From: Opitutaceae bacterium
GTDB taxonomy: Bacteria > Verrucomicrobiota > Verrucomicrobiia > Opitutales > Opitutaceae
DNA length: 64,000 nucleotides
NCBI GenBank assembly: GCA_028691845.1
Contig: JAQUYL010000007.1
Span: 82,652-146,651 of the forward strand
Direction of reading: 5' to 3'
In this document: in pieces, positions 9,027 through 17,990 of the stretch
Position numbering within the stretch: position 1 is the stretch's first letter
How the letters are laid out: the number at the start of each line of letters is the position of its first letter
Position numbers and translations under genes: made by a program
The notes under the pieces: model-generated
The model's input: only the letters and a program-made list of their open reading frames with translations
The model's database searches: none
Told to the model about the DNA's origin: nothing

Positions 9027-9198
9027 TTAGGTACAGGAGGGAACCACGAGGGGCCAGGTCGCAGAAATTGATGTGGCGGCAATCCAGCGGCTCTTCCTCG
9101 CTGACGAATAGCCCGACGACACGAAGGAGCGGCACCGACTTGCCATCGCTTCCGCTTCTTTTCGTGCTCTGTGCCTCGGTAGTTAACTCAGCGCCGAC
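8836..9198. other. intergenic region with attC and degenerate repeat text
   Basis: This 363 bp stretch between the methyltransferase and the GNAT gene holds the attC site (8973-9032). To its right is repeat-like text (9110-9188) with an imperfect inverted arrangement of CACGAAGGAGCG and CGCTTCTTTTCGTGC strings. I see no gene here. Confidence 0.6.
8973..9032 (+). repeat. integron attC recombination site
   Basis: The site is 60 bp. It has an R''-type box GCCTGAC (8973-8979), the AATTCATTCAAGCC stretch, a near-perfect hairpin stem GCGCCGC-TTCG-GCGGCGC-like around 8994-9012, and the R' core GTTAGGT (9026-9032). The arms CAAGCCG/CGGCCTGG carry the small asymmetry typical of extrahelical bases in attC folding. 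The text is close to the attC of aadA-type cassettes, which contain the same CAATTCATTCAAGCCG and CCGCTTCGCGGCGCGGC strings. This is strong evidence that the DNA to its left was mobilised by an integron integrase. Confidence 0.85.
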
Positions 9199-9678
9199 TC
9201 ACCCGGCATTCGGCAGGCGCGGCAGCCTTTTGCCCATGAGCAGGGCATCAAGGGCGTGGCTGGCATAAAACCCCGGAAGGGTCCGGAGAACCACGTAGCC
9301 CATCTTTCGGAAGAATTTCTGCGCCGCTTCGTTCGTCACGGCCGTCTCCAACACCACCTGCCGGCAGCCGAGTCGCGCCAGCCGCTGTTCGGCTGCCCGG
9401 AGGAGCTGGGCTGCCAGACCGCAGCGCCTCGCCGCCGGCTCGACGTCGAGCGCCACGACATGTCCCACCGTGGCGCGCTCATGCTGCCCGATCAGGAAGC
9501 CGAGAATCTCCGTCCCTTTCCCGTCCGGGCCCGCCACCAAGGAGAAGGCTCCGCGCCGACCAATGTATGAATGCAATAGCTCCGGGGTGTAGGCCAGACC
9601 GGGAGGAAAGCAGATTTTCTCAATTTGGCAGAGCCGGTTAAAATCGGAGGGGCCATACTCCCGGATTGTGAACGGCAT
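9199..9678 (-). CDS. GNAT-family N-acetyltransferase (RimI-like)
   Basis: The 159-residue protein is a single GNAT domain. It opens with MPFTIREYGPSDFNRLCQIE and carries motif A with the acetyl-CoA loop around VALDVEPAARRCGLAAQLLR, followed by the C-terminal FFRKMGYVVL strand and helix. The arrangement resembles RimI-type protein acetyltransferases, but the substrate is not certain. It points left toward the attC site, opposite to the usual cassette orientation, and no attC follows it, so I do not count it as cassette-borne. Confidence 0.85.
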   Translation of the reverse strand: MPFTIREYGPSDFNRLCQIEKICFPPGLAYTPELLHSYIGRRGAFSLVAGPDGKGTEILGFLIGQHERATVGHVVALDVEPAARRCGLAAQLLRAAEQRLARLGCRQVVLETAVTNEAAQKFFRKMGYVVLRTLPGFYASHALDALLMGKRLPRLPNAG

Positions 9679-9911
9679 CCTTTCTCTCTGACTCCCTGCA
9701 CCCGTCAGCGCAAGTTCTCACGTTTTTTACCGCCGTGTTGGATTGTGAGCGGGCGCAAAAACCGCCCAGCCCCCGGCGCGCCATCGCGCCAAGGCTTGGG
9801 CTGCTGGCCTAAATCCTTGCCGCATGGTTTGGTCCCTTCCCCGGATTTTCACCCATCTCGGGTATTGCGCCCATCCTCAATGTGAATCTGAGTGGAGCAA
9901 ATCCACCTCCC

Positions 9912-10856
9912 ATGTCCTCTTCCGTCGAAAATGTCGTCATTGTTGGTTCCGGTTGCGCCGGCCTGACCGCAGCCATCTATACCGCCCGGGCCAGTTTAAG
10001 CCCCCTCGTGCTCGAGGGCATCCAGCCGGGCGGCCAGCTCACCACCACTTCCGAGGTGGAGAACTATCCCGGTTTCCCCGAGGGAATCGACGGATTCATG
10101 CTCATGGACAACCTCCGCAAACAGGCCTCCCGCTTTGGAGCTCGTTTCGTTAGCGGCCTTGTGCAAACGGCGGATTTCTCCACCCAACCCCGGGTGCTCA
10201 AGCTGGCCGACGGCGAGATCCACACACACGCGCTTATCATCGCCACCGGAGCTTCGCCGCGCCTGGCCGGAGTGCCTGGGGAAAAGGAACTCTATGGTGG
10301 CAAGGGCGTGTCCACCTGCGCCACCTGCGACGGCGCGTTTTACCGCAACATGGACGTGGCGATCATTGGCGGCGGCGACAGCGCCTGCGAGGAGGCGTTG
10401 TTTCTGACGCGATTCGCCAGCAAAGTCTATCTTGTGCACCGCCGCGATACGCTTCGCGCCTCGAAAATCATGGCCGAGCGCACCACCTCTCATCCCAAGA
10501 TTCAAATGGTATGGAACAGCGTGCCGGTTGAGGTCCTGGGCGTGAGGGAAGGCTCGGTCAGCGGGCTCAAGGTGCGCAACGTCAAGACGGCAGTCGAATC
10601 AGTGCTCGCCGTCAAAGGCGTCTTTCTGGCAATCGGTCACCAGCCGAACACCGGACCGTTCGCCGGAATGCTCAAAACTGACGCCAACGGATATTTCCTG
10701 CCCGAGTACGGCAGCCAGGCGCGCACGCAGGTGCCCGGGGTCTTTGTCGCAGGCGATTGCGCGGACCACCTCTACCGTCAGGCGATCACCGCTGCAGGCA
10801 TGGGATGCCAAGCCGCCATTGAGGCCGAACGCTGGCTCGCGGAACACGGCAGTTGA
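9912..10856 (+). CDS. trxB: thioredoxin-disulfide reductase
   Basis: The 314-residue FAD/NADPH flavoprotein reduces thioredoxin. It has the N-terminal FAD-binding [13 protein letters not shown], the redox-active CATC (Cys136/Cys139), the NADPH-binding [11 protein letters not shown], and the C-terminal FAD motif [20 protein letters not shown]. The length is standard. I prefer the ATG at 9912 because homology begins right there; an in-frame ATG at 9882 would add ten residues ([10 protein letters not shown]) with no family support. It stands alone, with a GC-rich spacer upstream and a 386 bp regulatory-looking gap downstream. Confidence 0.95.
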   Translation: MSSSVENVVIVGSGCAGLTAAIYTARASLSPLVLEGIQPGGQLTTTSEVENYPGFPEGIDGFMLMDNLRKQASRFGARFVSGLVQTADFSTQPRVLKLADGEIHTHALIIATGASPRLAGVPGEKELYGGKGVSTCATCDGAFYRNMDVAIIGGGDSACEEALFLTRFASKVYLVHRRDTLRASKIMAERTTSHPKIQMVWNSVPVEVLGVREGSVSGLKVRNVKTAVESVLAVKGVFLAIGHQPNTGPFAGMLKTDANGYFLPEYGSQARTQVPGVFVAGDCADHLYRQAITAAGMGCQAAIEAERWLAEHGS

Positions 10857-11046
10857 TCAACCATTCACTGGCAGGATGACCCATTCATGGGTGCTGACCT
10901 CCAGTGGTTCCGGCACAAGAATACCTCTTCTGACCGGACAGCCTTCATGATATAGTTAATGGTCTCCCCCATTTGGGGCATTGCGGCCACAGCCGGCTCC
11001 ATGGCTCCGTATTATTTTTGTCGGTTTTTACAATTAGTATTTATAT

Positions 11047-11085
11047 TGTAATACACTATGGTTAAATAACATAGAATGTATTACA
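11047..11085. promoter_or_regulatory. long dyad, possible operator
   Basis: Outer arms TGTAATACA (11047-11055) and TGTATTACA (11077-11085) are perfect inverted repeats. Inner arms CTATG (11056-11060) and CATAG (11070-11074) continue the dyad around an AT-rich loop, with two extra bases on the right. There is no T-tract, so a terminator is less likely than a protein-binding site. It lies 158 bp before the Fur-family start. Confidence 0.5.
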
Positions 11086-11164
11086 TTCGCTGCCCTCGAT
11101 AAGGATTCCGCCATCAATGCGGATGCTAATCAGGACTATTGATCAGCTATTTCTCTAATTCTAT

Positions 11165-11179
11165 TTGGAATAGTTCCAA
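11165..11179. promoter_or_regulatory. 15-bp perfect palindrome upstream of the Fur-family gene
   Basis: TTGGAATAGTTCCAA is a perfect 6-3-6 palindrome 63 bp before the start codon. Position and symmetry fit an operator, for example for autoregulation by the Fur-family protein. It does not match the classic Fur or PerR box, so the binder is unknown. Confidence 0.45.
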
Positions 11180-11242
11180 TTCCTACTTGAAATTCGGTCT
11201 CATTACCATTTATTCCCTGATTGCATCCATTTCCCAGTATTC

Positions 11243-11674
11243 ATGAATTCCTCCACCGTAAATTGCGAAGCTCTGGCCAAGCGGCTTACCCAAAGCGGTC
11301 TTCGTCCTACGGTGCAGCGTGAGGTTGTGTACAAGGCCATACTCGAGAAGCGCAACCACCCGTCGACCGACGAAATTTTCGCCCGGGTAAGGGAGCAGAT
11401 GCCAACCATCTCCCTTGCCACCGTCTACAACTGCCTCGAGACCCTGGTGCAATGCGGCCTGATCAAACAGGTCAATTTCGAGCGCGCCCCCACCCGCTAC
11501 TGCCCGAATCTGTATGAGCACGCCCACTTCCATGACGACGCGACGGGCGAAGTGCATGACATCGCCGTGCCGGCCGAAATGATGGACCGTCTGCGTGCCC
11601 TGCTTCCTCCCGGCTACAAAGCCGCCAACATTGAACTCAGTTTCCGCGGCGGCGTGATGCACACCCGCAACTGA
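11243..11674 (+). CDS. Fur-family transcriptional regulator (cysteine-poor)
   Basis: The 143-residue protein has the Fur winged helix (about residues 10-85), including [12 protein letters not shown] and the recognition helix region [19 protein letters not shown]. The dimerisation/metal domain has [15 protein letters not shown], which keeps the histidine-rich sensor stretch but lacks the CxxC zinc pair that usually follows (ordinarily CxxCG). No second CxxC is present at the C-terminus. The gene sits 41 bp before sufC and heads the cluster, so it probably controls Fe-S assembly in response to iron or peroxide. Whether it is Fur-, PerR- or otherwise tuned cannot be read from the sequence. Confidence 0.88.
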   Translation: MNSSTVNCEALAKRLTQSGLRPTVQREVVYKAILEKRNHPSTDEIFARVREQMPTISLATVYNCLETLVQCGLIKQVNFERAPTRYCPNLYEHAHFHDDATGEVHDIAVPAEMMDRLRALLPPGYKAANIELSFRGGVMHTRN

Positions 11675-11715
11675 AGCCCCCCCTGCTCGGATTCCAACTC
11701 CTCCTTCCTCCCCCC

Positions 11716-12471
11716 ATGAGCCAACTCGAAATCAAAGCCCTGCACGTCAACCTGGCCGAGCGCGAGATCGTCAAAGGTATCACGCTCACCGTCAAGCCCG
11801 GCGAAGTCCACGCCATCATGGGCCCGAACGGGACCGGGAAAAGCACCCTCGCCAAGGCCATCGCGGGCCATCCCGACTACACCATCACCTCGGGAGAAGT
11901 GCTGCTCGACGGTCGCTCGCTCCTCGAAATGGAACCGGACGAACGCGCCCGCGCCGGTCTGTTCCTGGCCTTCCAATACCCGAATGAAGTCCCCGGCGTC
12001 ACGATCGCGAACTTCCTCCGCGCAGCCATGCAGGCCCGTTTGGCCGAGGGCGAAGAGCTCGATGCGACCGGCTATTACAAGCAGCTTTATGCGAAAATGG
12101 ATTCGCTCAAGATCGACCACAAGTTCACCTCGCGTTCCGTCAACACAGGCTTCTCCGGCGGCGAGAAAAAACGCTGTGAAATCCTCCAGATGGCGATGCT
12201 CGCCCCAAAATTCGCGCTCATGGACGAGACCGATTCCGGCCTCGACATCGATGCCCTGCGCATCGTCTCCGACGGCGTCAACACACTGCGCAGCAGCACG
12301 CTCGGCATCCTCCTCATCACCCACTACCAGCGCCTGCTCAACTACATTGTGCCCGACTTTGTGCATGTGATGTATGACGGCCGCATCGTGCGCAGTGGAG
12401 ACAAGGACCTCGCGCTCGAGCTCGAGGCCAAGGGCTACTCCTGGGTGAAAAAAGAGATCGTTCACGCCTGA
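11716..12471 (+). CDS. sufC: Fe-S cluster assembly ATPase SufC
   Basis: The 251-residue ABC-type ATPase energises the SufBCD scaffold. It shows Walker [16 protein letters not shown], the SufC-specific [13 protein letters not shown], the signature [15 protein letters not shown], Walker [16 protein letters not shown] and the switch histidine ITHYQRLL. It is the first scaffold gene of fur-sufC-sufB-sufD-sufT, all on the plus strand with short gaps. Confidence 0.97.
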   Translation: MSQLEIKALHVNLAEREIVKGITLTVKPGEVHAIMGPNGTGKSTLAKAIAGHPDYTITSGEVLLDGRSLLEMEPDERARAGLFLAFQYPNEVPGVTIANFLRAAMQARLAEGEELDATGYYKQLYAKMDSLKIDHKFTSRSVNTGFSGGEKKRCEILQMAMLAPKFALMDETDSGLDIDALRIVSDGVNTLRSSTLGILLITHYQRLLNYIVPDFVHVMYDGRIVRSGDKDLALELEAKGYSWVKKEIVHA

Positions 12472-12543
12472 GCCCCAGTCGTCTCCCGCCGTCGTTGCCG
12501 CTCGAAGCCCGAAATCAAATCGAACATCCGTCCCCCACGCGCC

Positions 12544-14001
12544 ATGTCCAGTCTTTCAGACACAGAACTCATCCCTACTCCGCCTCCGTCCGAAAATTCC
12601 GCCAATTCCGTCGCCGGCATCGACCAGGCTCTCGGTGACTTCAGCTACGACGTAAAATACGCCTTGGATGCCGGCACCGGTCTGACCGAAAAGACGGTCG
12701 ACTACATTAGCGCCGTCAAGAAAGAGGCTCCTTGGCTGCGCGAATTCCGGATGAACGCGCTAAAGGCCTTCTTCGCGAAGCCCCTGCCGACCCACTGGGC
12801 GACTCGTGATCTCGAAAACATCAACTTTGACAAGATCCGTTACTATCTCGCCAGCGGTCAGAAACCCAAGCGCACCTGGGACGAGGTGCCGGAAGACATC
12901 AAGAGGACCTTCGAACGCCTCGGCGTTCCGGAGCAGGAGCGCAAGTACCTGGCGGGTGTCGAAGCCCAGTTCGATTCGGAGGCCGCCTACTCCAACATCA
13001 GGGAAGTCGTATCCAAACAGGGCGTCATTTTCCTCAACTCCACCGCGGCCCTGCGCGAGCATCCGGATATTTTCCGCAAATGGTTCGGCAAGGTCATCCC
13101 AACCGGCGACAACAAGTTCTCCGCCCTCAACAGCGCCGTGTTCTCCGGCGGATCGTTCATCTATGTGCCGCCCGGCGTGAAGGTTTCCCACCCGCTGCAG
13201 GCCTATTTTCGCATTAATGCCGAGAACTTCGGCCAGTTTGAACGGACCCTCATCATCTGTGACGAGGGCAGCGAGGTCACGTACATGGAGGGCTGCACAG
13301 CACCCAAGTTTTCCACATCGACGCTGCACAGCGCCGTCGTCGAGCTGGTCGCGCTCAAGGGGGCAAAAATCCAGTACATCACCGTTCAAAACTGGGCTCC
13401 CAACGTCTATAATCTTGTCACCAAGCGCGGCCTCGCTCTCGAGGAGGCCGTGATCAAGTGGATCGACTGCAACATCGGCAGCCACCTCACCATGAAATAT
13501 CCCGGCGCCGTGCTCAAGGGCCGCAAGGCTCGCGGCGAGGTGCTCTCCATCGCGCTCGCCAACGACGGTCAGCACCAGGACACCGGGGCCAAGATGGTTC
13601 ATGCCGCCGACGAGACCACTTCCAATATTATCGCCAAATCCATCTCCGTCGGCCAAGGCCGCAGCACCTACCGCGGACTGGTTCATATCCCCCGGCACCT
13701 CCGGGGCTGCCGGAGCAACACCGAGTGCGACGCACTCCTGATCAATACCAACTCCCGCACCGACACCTATCCGGCGATCACGGTGCGCGGTGACCTCAAC
13801 TCCGTCCAGCATGAGGCCAGCGTGTCCAAGGTTAGCGAGGAAATGATTTTCTACATGCAGTCGCGCGGACTCACCGAGGGTCAGGCCATGAGCCTGGCCG
13901 TCAACGGTTTCGTCAACGACCTCGTCCGCCAGTTCCCGATGGAATATTCCGTCGAACTCAAGCGCCTCATTGATCTTGAGATGGAGGGTTCCGTTGGCTG
14001 A
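12544..14001 (+). CDS. sufB: Fe-S cluster assembly scaffold SufB
   Basis: The 485-residue beta-helix protein forms the SufBC2D scaffold on which Fe-S clusters are built. Family blocks include FRMNALKAF, the [19 protein letters not shown] block, [20 protein letters not shown], the Cys/Arg region [17 protein letters not shown], and [20 protein letters not shown] near the C-terminus. It lies 72 bp after sufC and 27 bp before sufD. The length matches SufB from other phyla. Confidence 0.97.
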   Translation: MSSLSDTELIPTPPPSENSANSVAGIDQALGDFSYDVKYALDAGTGLTEKTVDYISAVKKEAPWLREFRMNALKAFFAKPLPTHWATRDLENINFDKIRYYLASGQKPKRTWDEVPEDIKRTFERLGVPEQERKYLAGVEAQFDSEAAYSNIREVVSKQGVIFLNSTAALREHPDIFRKWFGKVIPTGDNKFSALNSAVFSGGSFIYVPPGVKVSHPLQAYFRINAENFGQFERTLIICDEGSEVTYMEGCTAPKFSTSTLHSAVVELVALKGAKIQYITVQNWAPNVYNLVTKRGLALEEAVIKWIDCNIGSHLTMKYPGAVLKGRKARGEVLSIALANDGQHQDTGAKMVHAADETTSNIIAKSISVGQGRSTYRGLVHIPRHLRGCRSNTECDALLINTNSRTDTYPAITVRGDLNSVQHEASVSKVSEEMIFYMQSRGLTEGQAMSLAVNGFVNDLVRQFPMEYSVELKRLIDLEMEGSVG

Positions 14002-14028
14002 CGCCTTCCGCCTTAACGCTCTTTTCCC

Positions 14029-15351
14029 ATGTCTTCCCTTCCCGCGAGCAACTCTCCATCAACCGGCTCCTTCACCCAGGACGTCTTTGTCCGCTCATTG
14101 GCCTCTCTTTCCCACCTCCCCGGCTGGTGGCTCGACCTCAAAAACAAGGCTTGGAACGAATACCAAGCGCTGCCGATGCCGAGGCGCACCGACGAACTTT
14201 GGCGCAACGCCAGCATTCAAAACCTTCGGCTCGATGGATTCGTGCTGCCGGAAAGGGCCGGTCCCCTTCTTCTTCCCGGCTCCAGCCCGGCCTTCAAAGC
14301 CGCGGCGGGGCTCGCCTTTGCCAACAATCGCCTGCAGGCCACCACGCCCCTCCCTCCCGATCTCAAAAGGAAGGGTGTCATTTTCGAAACCATCGAGCAC
14401 GCTGCGGTCGAGCACGGCGAGTTGCTTCGCCGGCACTTCCTTGCCCAGCCGGTCAAGCTCGGATCCGAGAAGTTCACCGCCTTGCACACGGCTTTGATGA
14501 CGGCCGGGGCGTTGCTCTACGTGCCTCCCGGGGTCGAACTGGCCGAGCCCATCGTCATCACGCATGTGGTCGAAGGCCCCGGCGCCGCCATTTTTCCCCA
14601 TACCCTGGTCATCGCTGGCGAAAACGCCAAGGTCACCGTCGCCGAGTTTTTCCTCTCGGCTGATCCCGCCGCCGGCAATTTCTCCTCCGGCGTCAACGAC
14701 CTGCACGCCGAGCCGGGCTCGCAGCTCACCTACCTTTCCGCCCAAAACTGGGGCCGCGGGTCGCTTTCGTTCCAGACCAACTCCACTGTCGTGCAACGCG
14801 ACGCCCGTGTCCTTTCGCTCAACGTCCACCTCGGCGGACGCCAGTCGCGGCACGAGTCCCACAGCCGCCTGCAGGGGCCCGGCGCCCACAGCGAGATGCT
14901 GGCGCTCACAGTCGCGCAAGACGCCCAGGAATTCGACCAGCGCACCCTGCAGAGCCACCTCGCGCCGCACACCAGCTCGAACCTGCTTTATAAAAACGCC
15001 CTGCTGGACACGGCTAAAACCATCTTCTCCGGGCTCATCATCGTCGATCCCGATGCACAGAAGACCGACGCCTACCAAAGCAACCGCAACCTGCTGCTCA
15101 GCAGCGAGGCTGAGGCCAATTCCCTGCCCGGTCTGGAAATCCAAGCCAACGATGTCCGCTGCACGCACGGCGCCACTAGCGGCCACATCGACGATGAGCA
15201 GATGTTCTATCTCGAGGCGCGCGGCATACCCCGGCAAACGGCCAAGGAATTGCTCGTGTTCGGTTTCCTGGAGGAAGTGCTGGAGAAACTTGAAAACGAA
15301 GAGTTGCATTCCGCCCTGCGCGAGATGATCAAAAACAAATTCAAGCGGTAG
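14029..15351 (+). CDS. sufD: Fe-S cluster assembly protein SufD
   Basis: The 440-residue SufB/SufD-family protein pairs with SufB. It shares the YVPPGVELAEPIVITHVV block and the C-terminal CTHGATSGHIDDEQMFYLEA and GIPRQTAKELLVFGFLEEVL blocks that distinguish SufD. The N-terminal half is more divergent, as usual for SufD. It ends 84 bp before sufT. Confidence 0.96.
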   Translation: MSSLPASNSPSTGSFTQDVFVRSLASLSHLPGWWLDLKNKAWNEYQALPMPRRTDELWRNASIQNLRLDGFVLPERAGPLLLPGSSPAFKAAAGLAFANNRLQATTPLPPDLKRKGVIFETIEHAAVEHGELLRRHFLAQPVKLGSEKFTALHTALMTAGALLYVPPGVELAEPIVITHVVEGPGAAIFPHTLVIAGENAKVTVAEFFLSADPAAGNFSSGVNDLHAEPGSQLTYLSAQNWGRGSLSFQTNSTVVQRDARVLSLNVHLGGRQSRHESHSRLQGPGAHSEMLALTVAQDAQEFDQRTLQSHLAPHTSSNLLYKNALLDTAKTIFSGLIIVDPDAQKTDAYQSNRNLLLSSEAEANSLPGLEIQANDVRCTHGATSGHIDDEQMFYLEARGIPRQTAKELLVFGFLEEVLEKLENEELHSALREMIKNKFKR

Positions 15352-15435
15352 CGGGTGGCAGGACCGCACGGCAGGCATGCCCCACGCCGACTTGGTCCTT
15401 CCGCATCCTGCCATCCACTGCCTCTGAAAACACGC

Positions 15436-15981
15436 ATGACCAACAAGGAACGTACTCTTTCCCGCGACGTCGAAGCCGTCCAGATTCCCAGCGGCAGCCA
15501 CATCACCCTTCCCAGCGGTGCCCGTGTCACCATCACCCAGGTTCTTGGCGGCAGCTACACCGTGATGACCGACTCCGGACTGGCCCGAATCGCCGGCCAG
15601 AACGGCGATGCGCTCGGCGAGCAGGTAACTCCAGACGATGCGCCCACGGCCACCGTCACCGAAACTGTACCCGAGCCCGAGGCGGTCTGGGAGCAGCTGC
15701 GCACGGTCTACGATCCGGAGATTCCCGTGAACATCGTCGATCTCGGCCTCGTCTATTCAATGGAGATCTCCAAGCGGGATGAGGGCGGTCATCAAGTCGA
15801 TGTTGCGATGACCCTCACCGCGCCCGGTTGCGGCATGGGTCCCGTCATCGCCGAGGATGCCAAAACCCGCCTCCTCCTTGTCCCCGGCATATCGGCGGCC
15901 GACGTGCGCATTGTCTGGGATCCGCCGTGGAACCAGTCGATGATTTCCGAGGAAGGCAAAATGAAGCTCGGGCTGATTTGA
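15436..15981 (+). CDS. sufT: putative Fe-S cluster maturation protein SufT
   Basis: The 181-residue protein has an N-terminal region (about residues 1-85) followed by a MIP18/DUF59 domain (about 85-181) with [37 protein letters not shown] and the C-terminal [15 protein letters not shown]. This two-part layout is characteristic of SufT, a late-acting accessory factor in Fe-S protein maturation. An upstream ATG at 15355 would add 27 residues overlapping the spacer after sufD and has no family support, so I use 15436. The cluster has no cysteine desulfurase (sufS) or sufU/sufE. Confidence 0.9.
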   Translation: MTNKERTLSRDVEAVQIPSGSHITLPSGARVTITQVLGGSYTVMTDSGLARIAGQNGDALGEQVTPDDAPTATVTETVPEPEAVWEQLRTVYDPEIPVNIVDLGLVYSMEISKRDEGGHQVDVAMTLTAPGCGMGPVIAEDAKTRLLLVPGISAADVRIVWDPPWNQSMISEEGKMKLGLI

Positions 15982-16058
15982 GCGCCCGGCCGCGGCCCGG
16001 TCGTGCGGTGCCACATGAGCGCGGTTGCACCCCGTCCGCCGGCAGCCATCATGCCATC

Positions 16059-16529
16059 ATGAGCCAGGAACAATTCATGCGGGAAGCCATCCGGCTGGCC
16101 GAGGACGGCATGCGATCCGGCCGCGGTGGTCCGTTCGGATGCGTGATCGTGCGGGGGGGACAGGTTGTCGGCCAGGGCGGCAACCTCGTGACGTCGACCA
16201 ACGATCCGACCGCGCACGCCGAGGTTGTGGCAATCCGCGAGGCCTGCCGCACTCTGGAGAGTTTCCATCTTTCCGATTGCGAACTCTACGCGAGCTGTGA
16301 GCCGTGTCCGATGTGCCTGGCGGCGATCTATTGGGCGCACATTCCGCGAGTTTATTACGCCGGCACCCGGCTGGACGCCGCGGCCATCGGGTTCGACGAC
16401 GATTTCATCTACCGGCAGCTGCCGCTACCGTCTGAACAGCGCCGCCTGGAAATGAAGCATCTGTTGCGCGACGAGGCACTGGCGGTCCTCCATGCCTGGC
16501 ACGCCCGGCCGGACAAAAAAGCCTATTGA
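16059..16529 (+). CDS. guanine deaminase-like nucleoside/base deaminase
   Basis: This 156-residue cytidine deaminase-fold enzyme has the zinc motifs HAEVVAIREA and CEPCPMCLAAIYWA, with the catalytic Glu in HAE. FDDDFIYRQL, and a C-terminal region ending ALAVLHAWHARPDKKAY, match bacterial GuaD-type guanine deaminases rather than TadA. It should convert guanine to xanthine. It follows sufT by 77 bp and faces the adenine deaminase remnant; together they hint at a former purine salvage pair. The start MSQEQFMREAIRLAEDG is the family start; longer frames upstream are spacer. Confidence 0.88.
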   Translation: MSQEQFMREAIRLAEDGMRSGRGGPFGCVIVRGGQVVGQGGNLVTSTNDPTAHAEVVAIREACRTLESFHLSDCELYASCEPCPMCLAAIYWAHIPRVYYAGTRLDAAAIGFDDDFIYRQLPLPSEQRRLEMKHLLRDEALAVLHAWHARPDKKAY

Positions 16530-16551
16530 GCTGGGCGCCGGGGCCCGATCC

Positions 16552-17055
16552 TTATTTCTCCACCACCGGCACGAAGCCCCACTTCGCCGCCGAGAACAGT
16601 CCCTTGTCGCTCAGCTTCAGGTCGGGGATGACCAGCAGCGCCATGAACGAAAGCGTCATGAACGGCGCGTCGAGACGTGAGCCGAGCTTCCTGGCCAAAG
16701 CGCCGAGCCCCGTATAACGCCGGGCCACGATGCGGCCGTCAACGCCCGCCATCAGTCCGGCGATGGGCAGAGGCAGCACGGCCCGACGTCCCCGCCCGAC
16801 CACGCTCATGCCGCCGCGGTGGGCGATGACGAGGTTGACCGCCGCCGCGAGCGAGGTGTCGTCCGCTCCGACCGCCACAATGTTGTGCGAATCGTGCGCC
16901 ACGGACGAGGCGAGCGCCCCCTCGCGCAGGCCGAAACCTCGAATAAAGCCCAAAGCGGCCGGCGCCCTTGTCGCATGGCGGTTGATCACGGCGATTTTAA
17001 GGAGATCGCGCCGGGGATCAGCCACGGCCTCGCCCTTGACCAGGTGCGCTTTCAT
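16552..17055 (-). pseudogene. adenine deaminase C-terminal remnant
   Basis: The frame encodes 167 residues that match only the C-terminal third of Ade-type adenine deaminases: IAVINRH, FIRGFGLREGALASSVAHDS, HNIVAVGADDTSLAAAVN, LPLPIAGLMAG, PFMTLSFMALLVIPDLKLS. The N-terminal amidohydrolase part with its metal ligands (about 380 residues) is absent. Only about 175 bp separate this fragment from clpP, so it cannot fit. The ATG at 17055 overlaps the stop of a short upstream frame (ATGA), which could be chance. Most likely a truncated, non-functional gene; a stand-alone domain is less likely. Confidence 0.75.
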
Positions 17056-17230
17056 CCGACGATGGCGCGCAAGCGCAACTCCGCGACCGCCTGGCCCGGG
17101 CCGGTCCCCCGGCTCCCGAACCCGAACACCAGCGGATCCGCGTCCTCATGGATTTTCCCATAAATGACGGCTCTCGTCTGGCAGCTTTTCATTGGACAAG
17201 CCGAGACGGGTGACCACAGTTTCCATCACT

Positions 17231-17893
17231 ATGCCCGAGCAATTCCTCGACCCGGTTTTCCAGACCCAATTACCGCCCGCCCGCTACGACGATGATGATG
17301 ACGATGACGAAGGTGAAGAGGAGGAAACGACCACCAAGACTCCGACCTCGGTGGGCGCGCTGGTGCAGAAAAAATTCCTGGAGCAGCGGAAACTCTTCCT
17401 CTGGGGCGCCGTGACAGATCAGGCCGCCAAGGATCTTTGCGAAAAACTGCTCTACCTCGAAGCCACCGCCCCGGGTAAGGATATCACGTTTTACATGAAC
17501 ACACCCGGAGGGTCCATCACGGCCGGGATGGCCATTTACGACACCATACGACTGATCTCGTCCCCGGTCACCATCGTAGTCACGGGCATGGCTGCTTCGA
17601 TGGGTTCGATCCTGCTCAGCGCCGCAAAAAAGGGCCGCCGCTTGGTTTACCCGCATGCTCGCGTGCTCATCCACCAGCCGCTAATCACCGGGCGGATGGT
17701 CGGGCCGGCCACTGACATCAATATTCAGGCGAAGGAAATGGAAAAATTGCGCGTCGAATTGAACCATATCCTCGCTGAAGCTTCGGGCCAGCCAATCGAA
17801 AAGATAGCCAAGGACAGCGACCGCGATTTCTATCTCAACGCGCAGGAAGCCATCGACTACGGCCTGGCCGACCGGATCCTCGACAAGCTGTAG
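17231..17893 (+). CDS. clpP: ATP-dependent Clp protease proteolytic subunit with acidic N-terminal insert
   Basis: This 220-residue serine protease assembles into the Clp tetradecamer. The catalytic triad is visible as Ser123 (GMAASMGS), His148 (VLIHQP) and Asp197 (KDSDRDF). MNTPGGSITAGMAIYDT and the C-terminal AIDYGLADRIL are typical. The N-terminus is unusual: residues 20-32 are almost purely acidic (seven Asp, then Glu/Gly), followed by a TTTKTPTS linker, before the family core begins near residue 42. In ordinary ClpP the N-terminal loops form the axial gate, so this tail would sit at the pore. I chose the ATG at 17231; one at 17192 would add 13 residues. Confidence 0.93.
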   Translation: MPEQFLDPVFQTQLPPARYDDDDDDDEGEEEETTTKTPTSVGALVQKKFLEQRKLFLWGAVTDQAAKDLCEKLLYLEATAPGKDITFYMNTPGGSITAGMAIYDTIRLISSPVTIVVTGMAASMGSILLSAAKKGRRLVYPHARVLIHQPLITGRMVGPATDINIQAKEMEKLRVELNHILAEASGQPIEKIAKDSDRDFYLNAQEAIDYGLADRILDKL

Positions 17894-17990
17894 CCCCCTT
17901 CCCGGGACCTGAGCCACCGGCCTCACAAGCCCACGGCCGCGGCTGCACGGCATGCTCTGAAATCATGTCCCACCCGTTATCGTCTGCGGC

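Larger units (their letters stand above)
10857..11242. other. AT-rich intergenic region before the fur-suf cluster
   Basis: This 386 bp spacer is markedly AT-rich compared with its surroundings, especially 11010-11230. It holds two clear dyads, at 11047-11085 and 11165-11179, upstream of the Fur-family gene. No ORF of note is present. It is the likely promoter/operator region of the suf cluster. Confidence 0.6.

Noticed and set aside
9199..9678. GNAT gene as a second integron cassette
   Set aside because: It is in the opposite orientation to the attC, and no attC-like site follows its 3' end or lies beyond its start.
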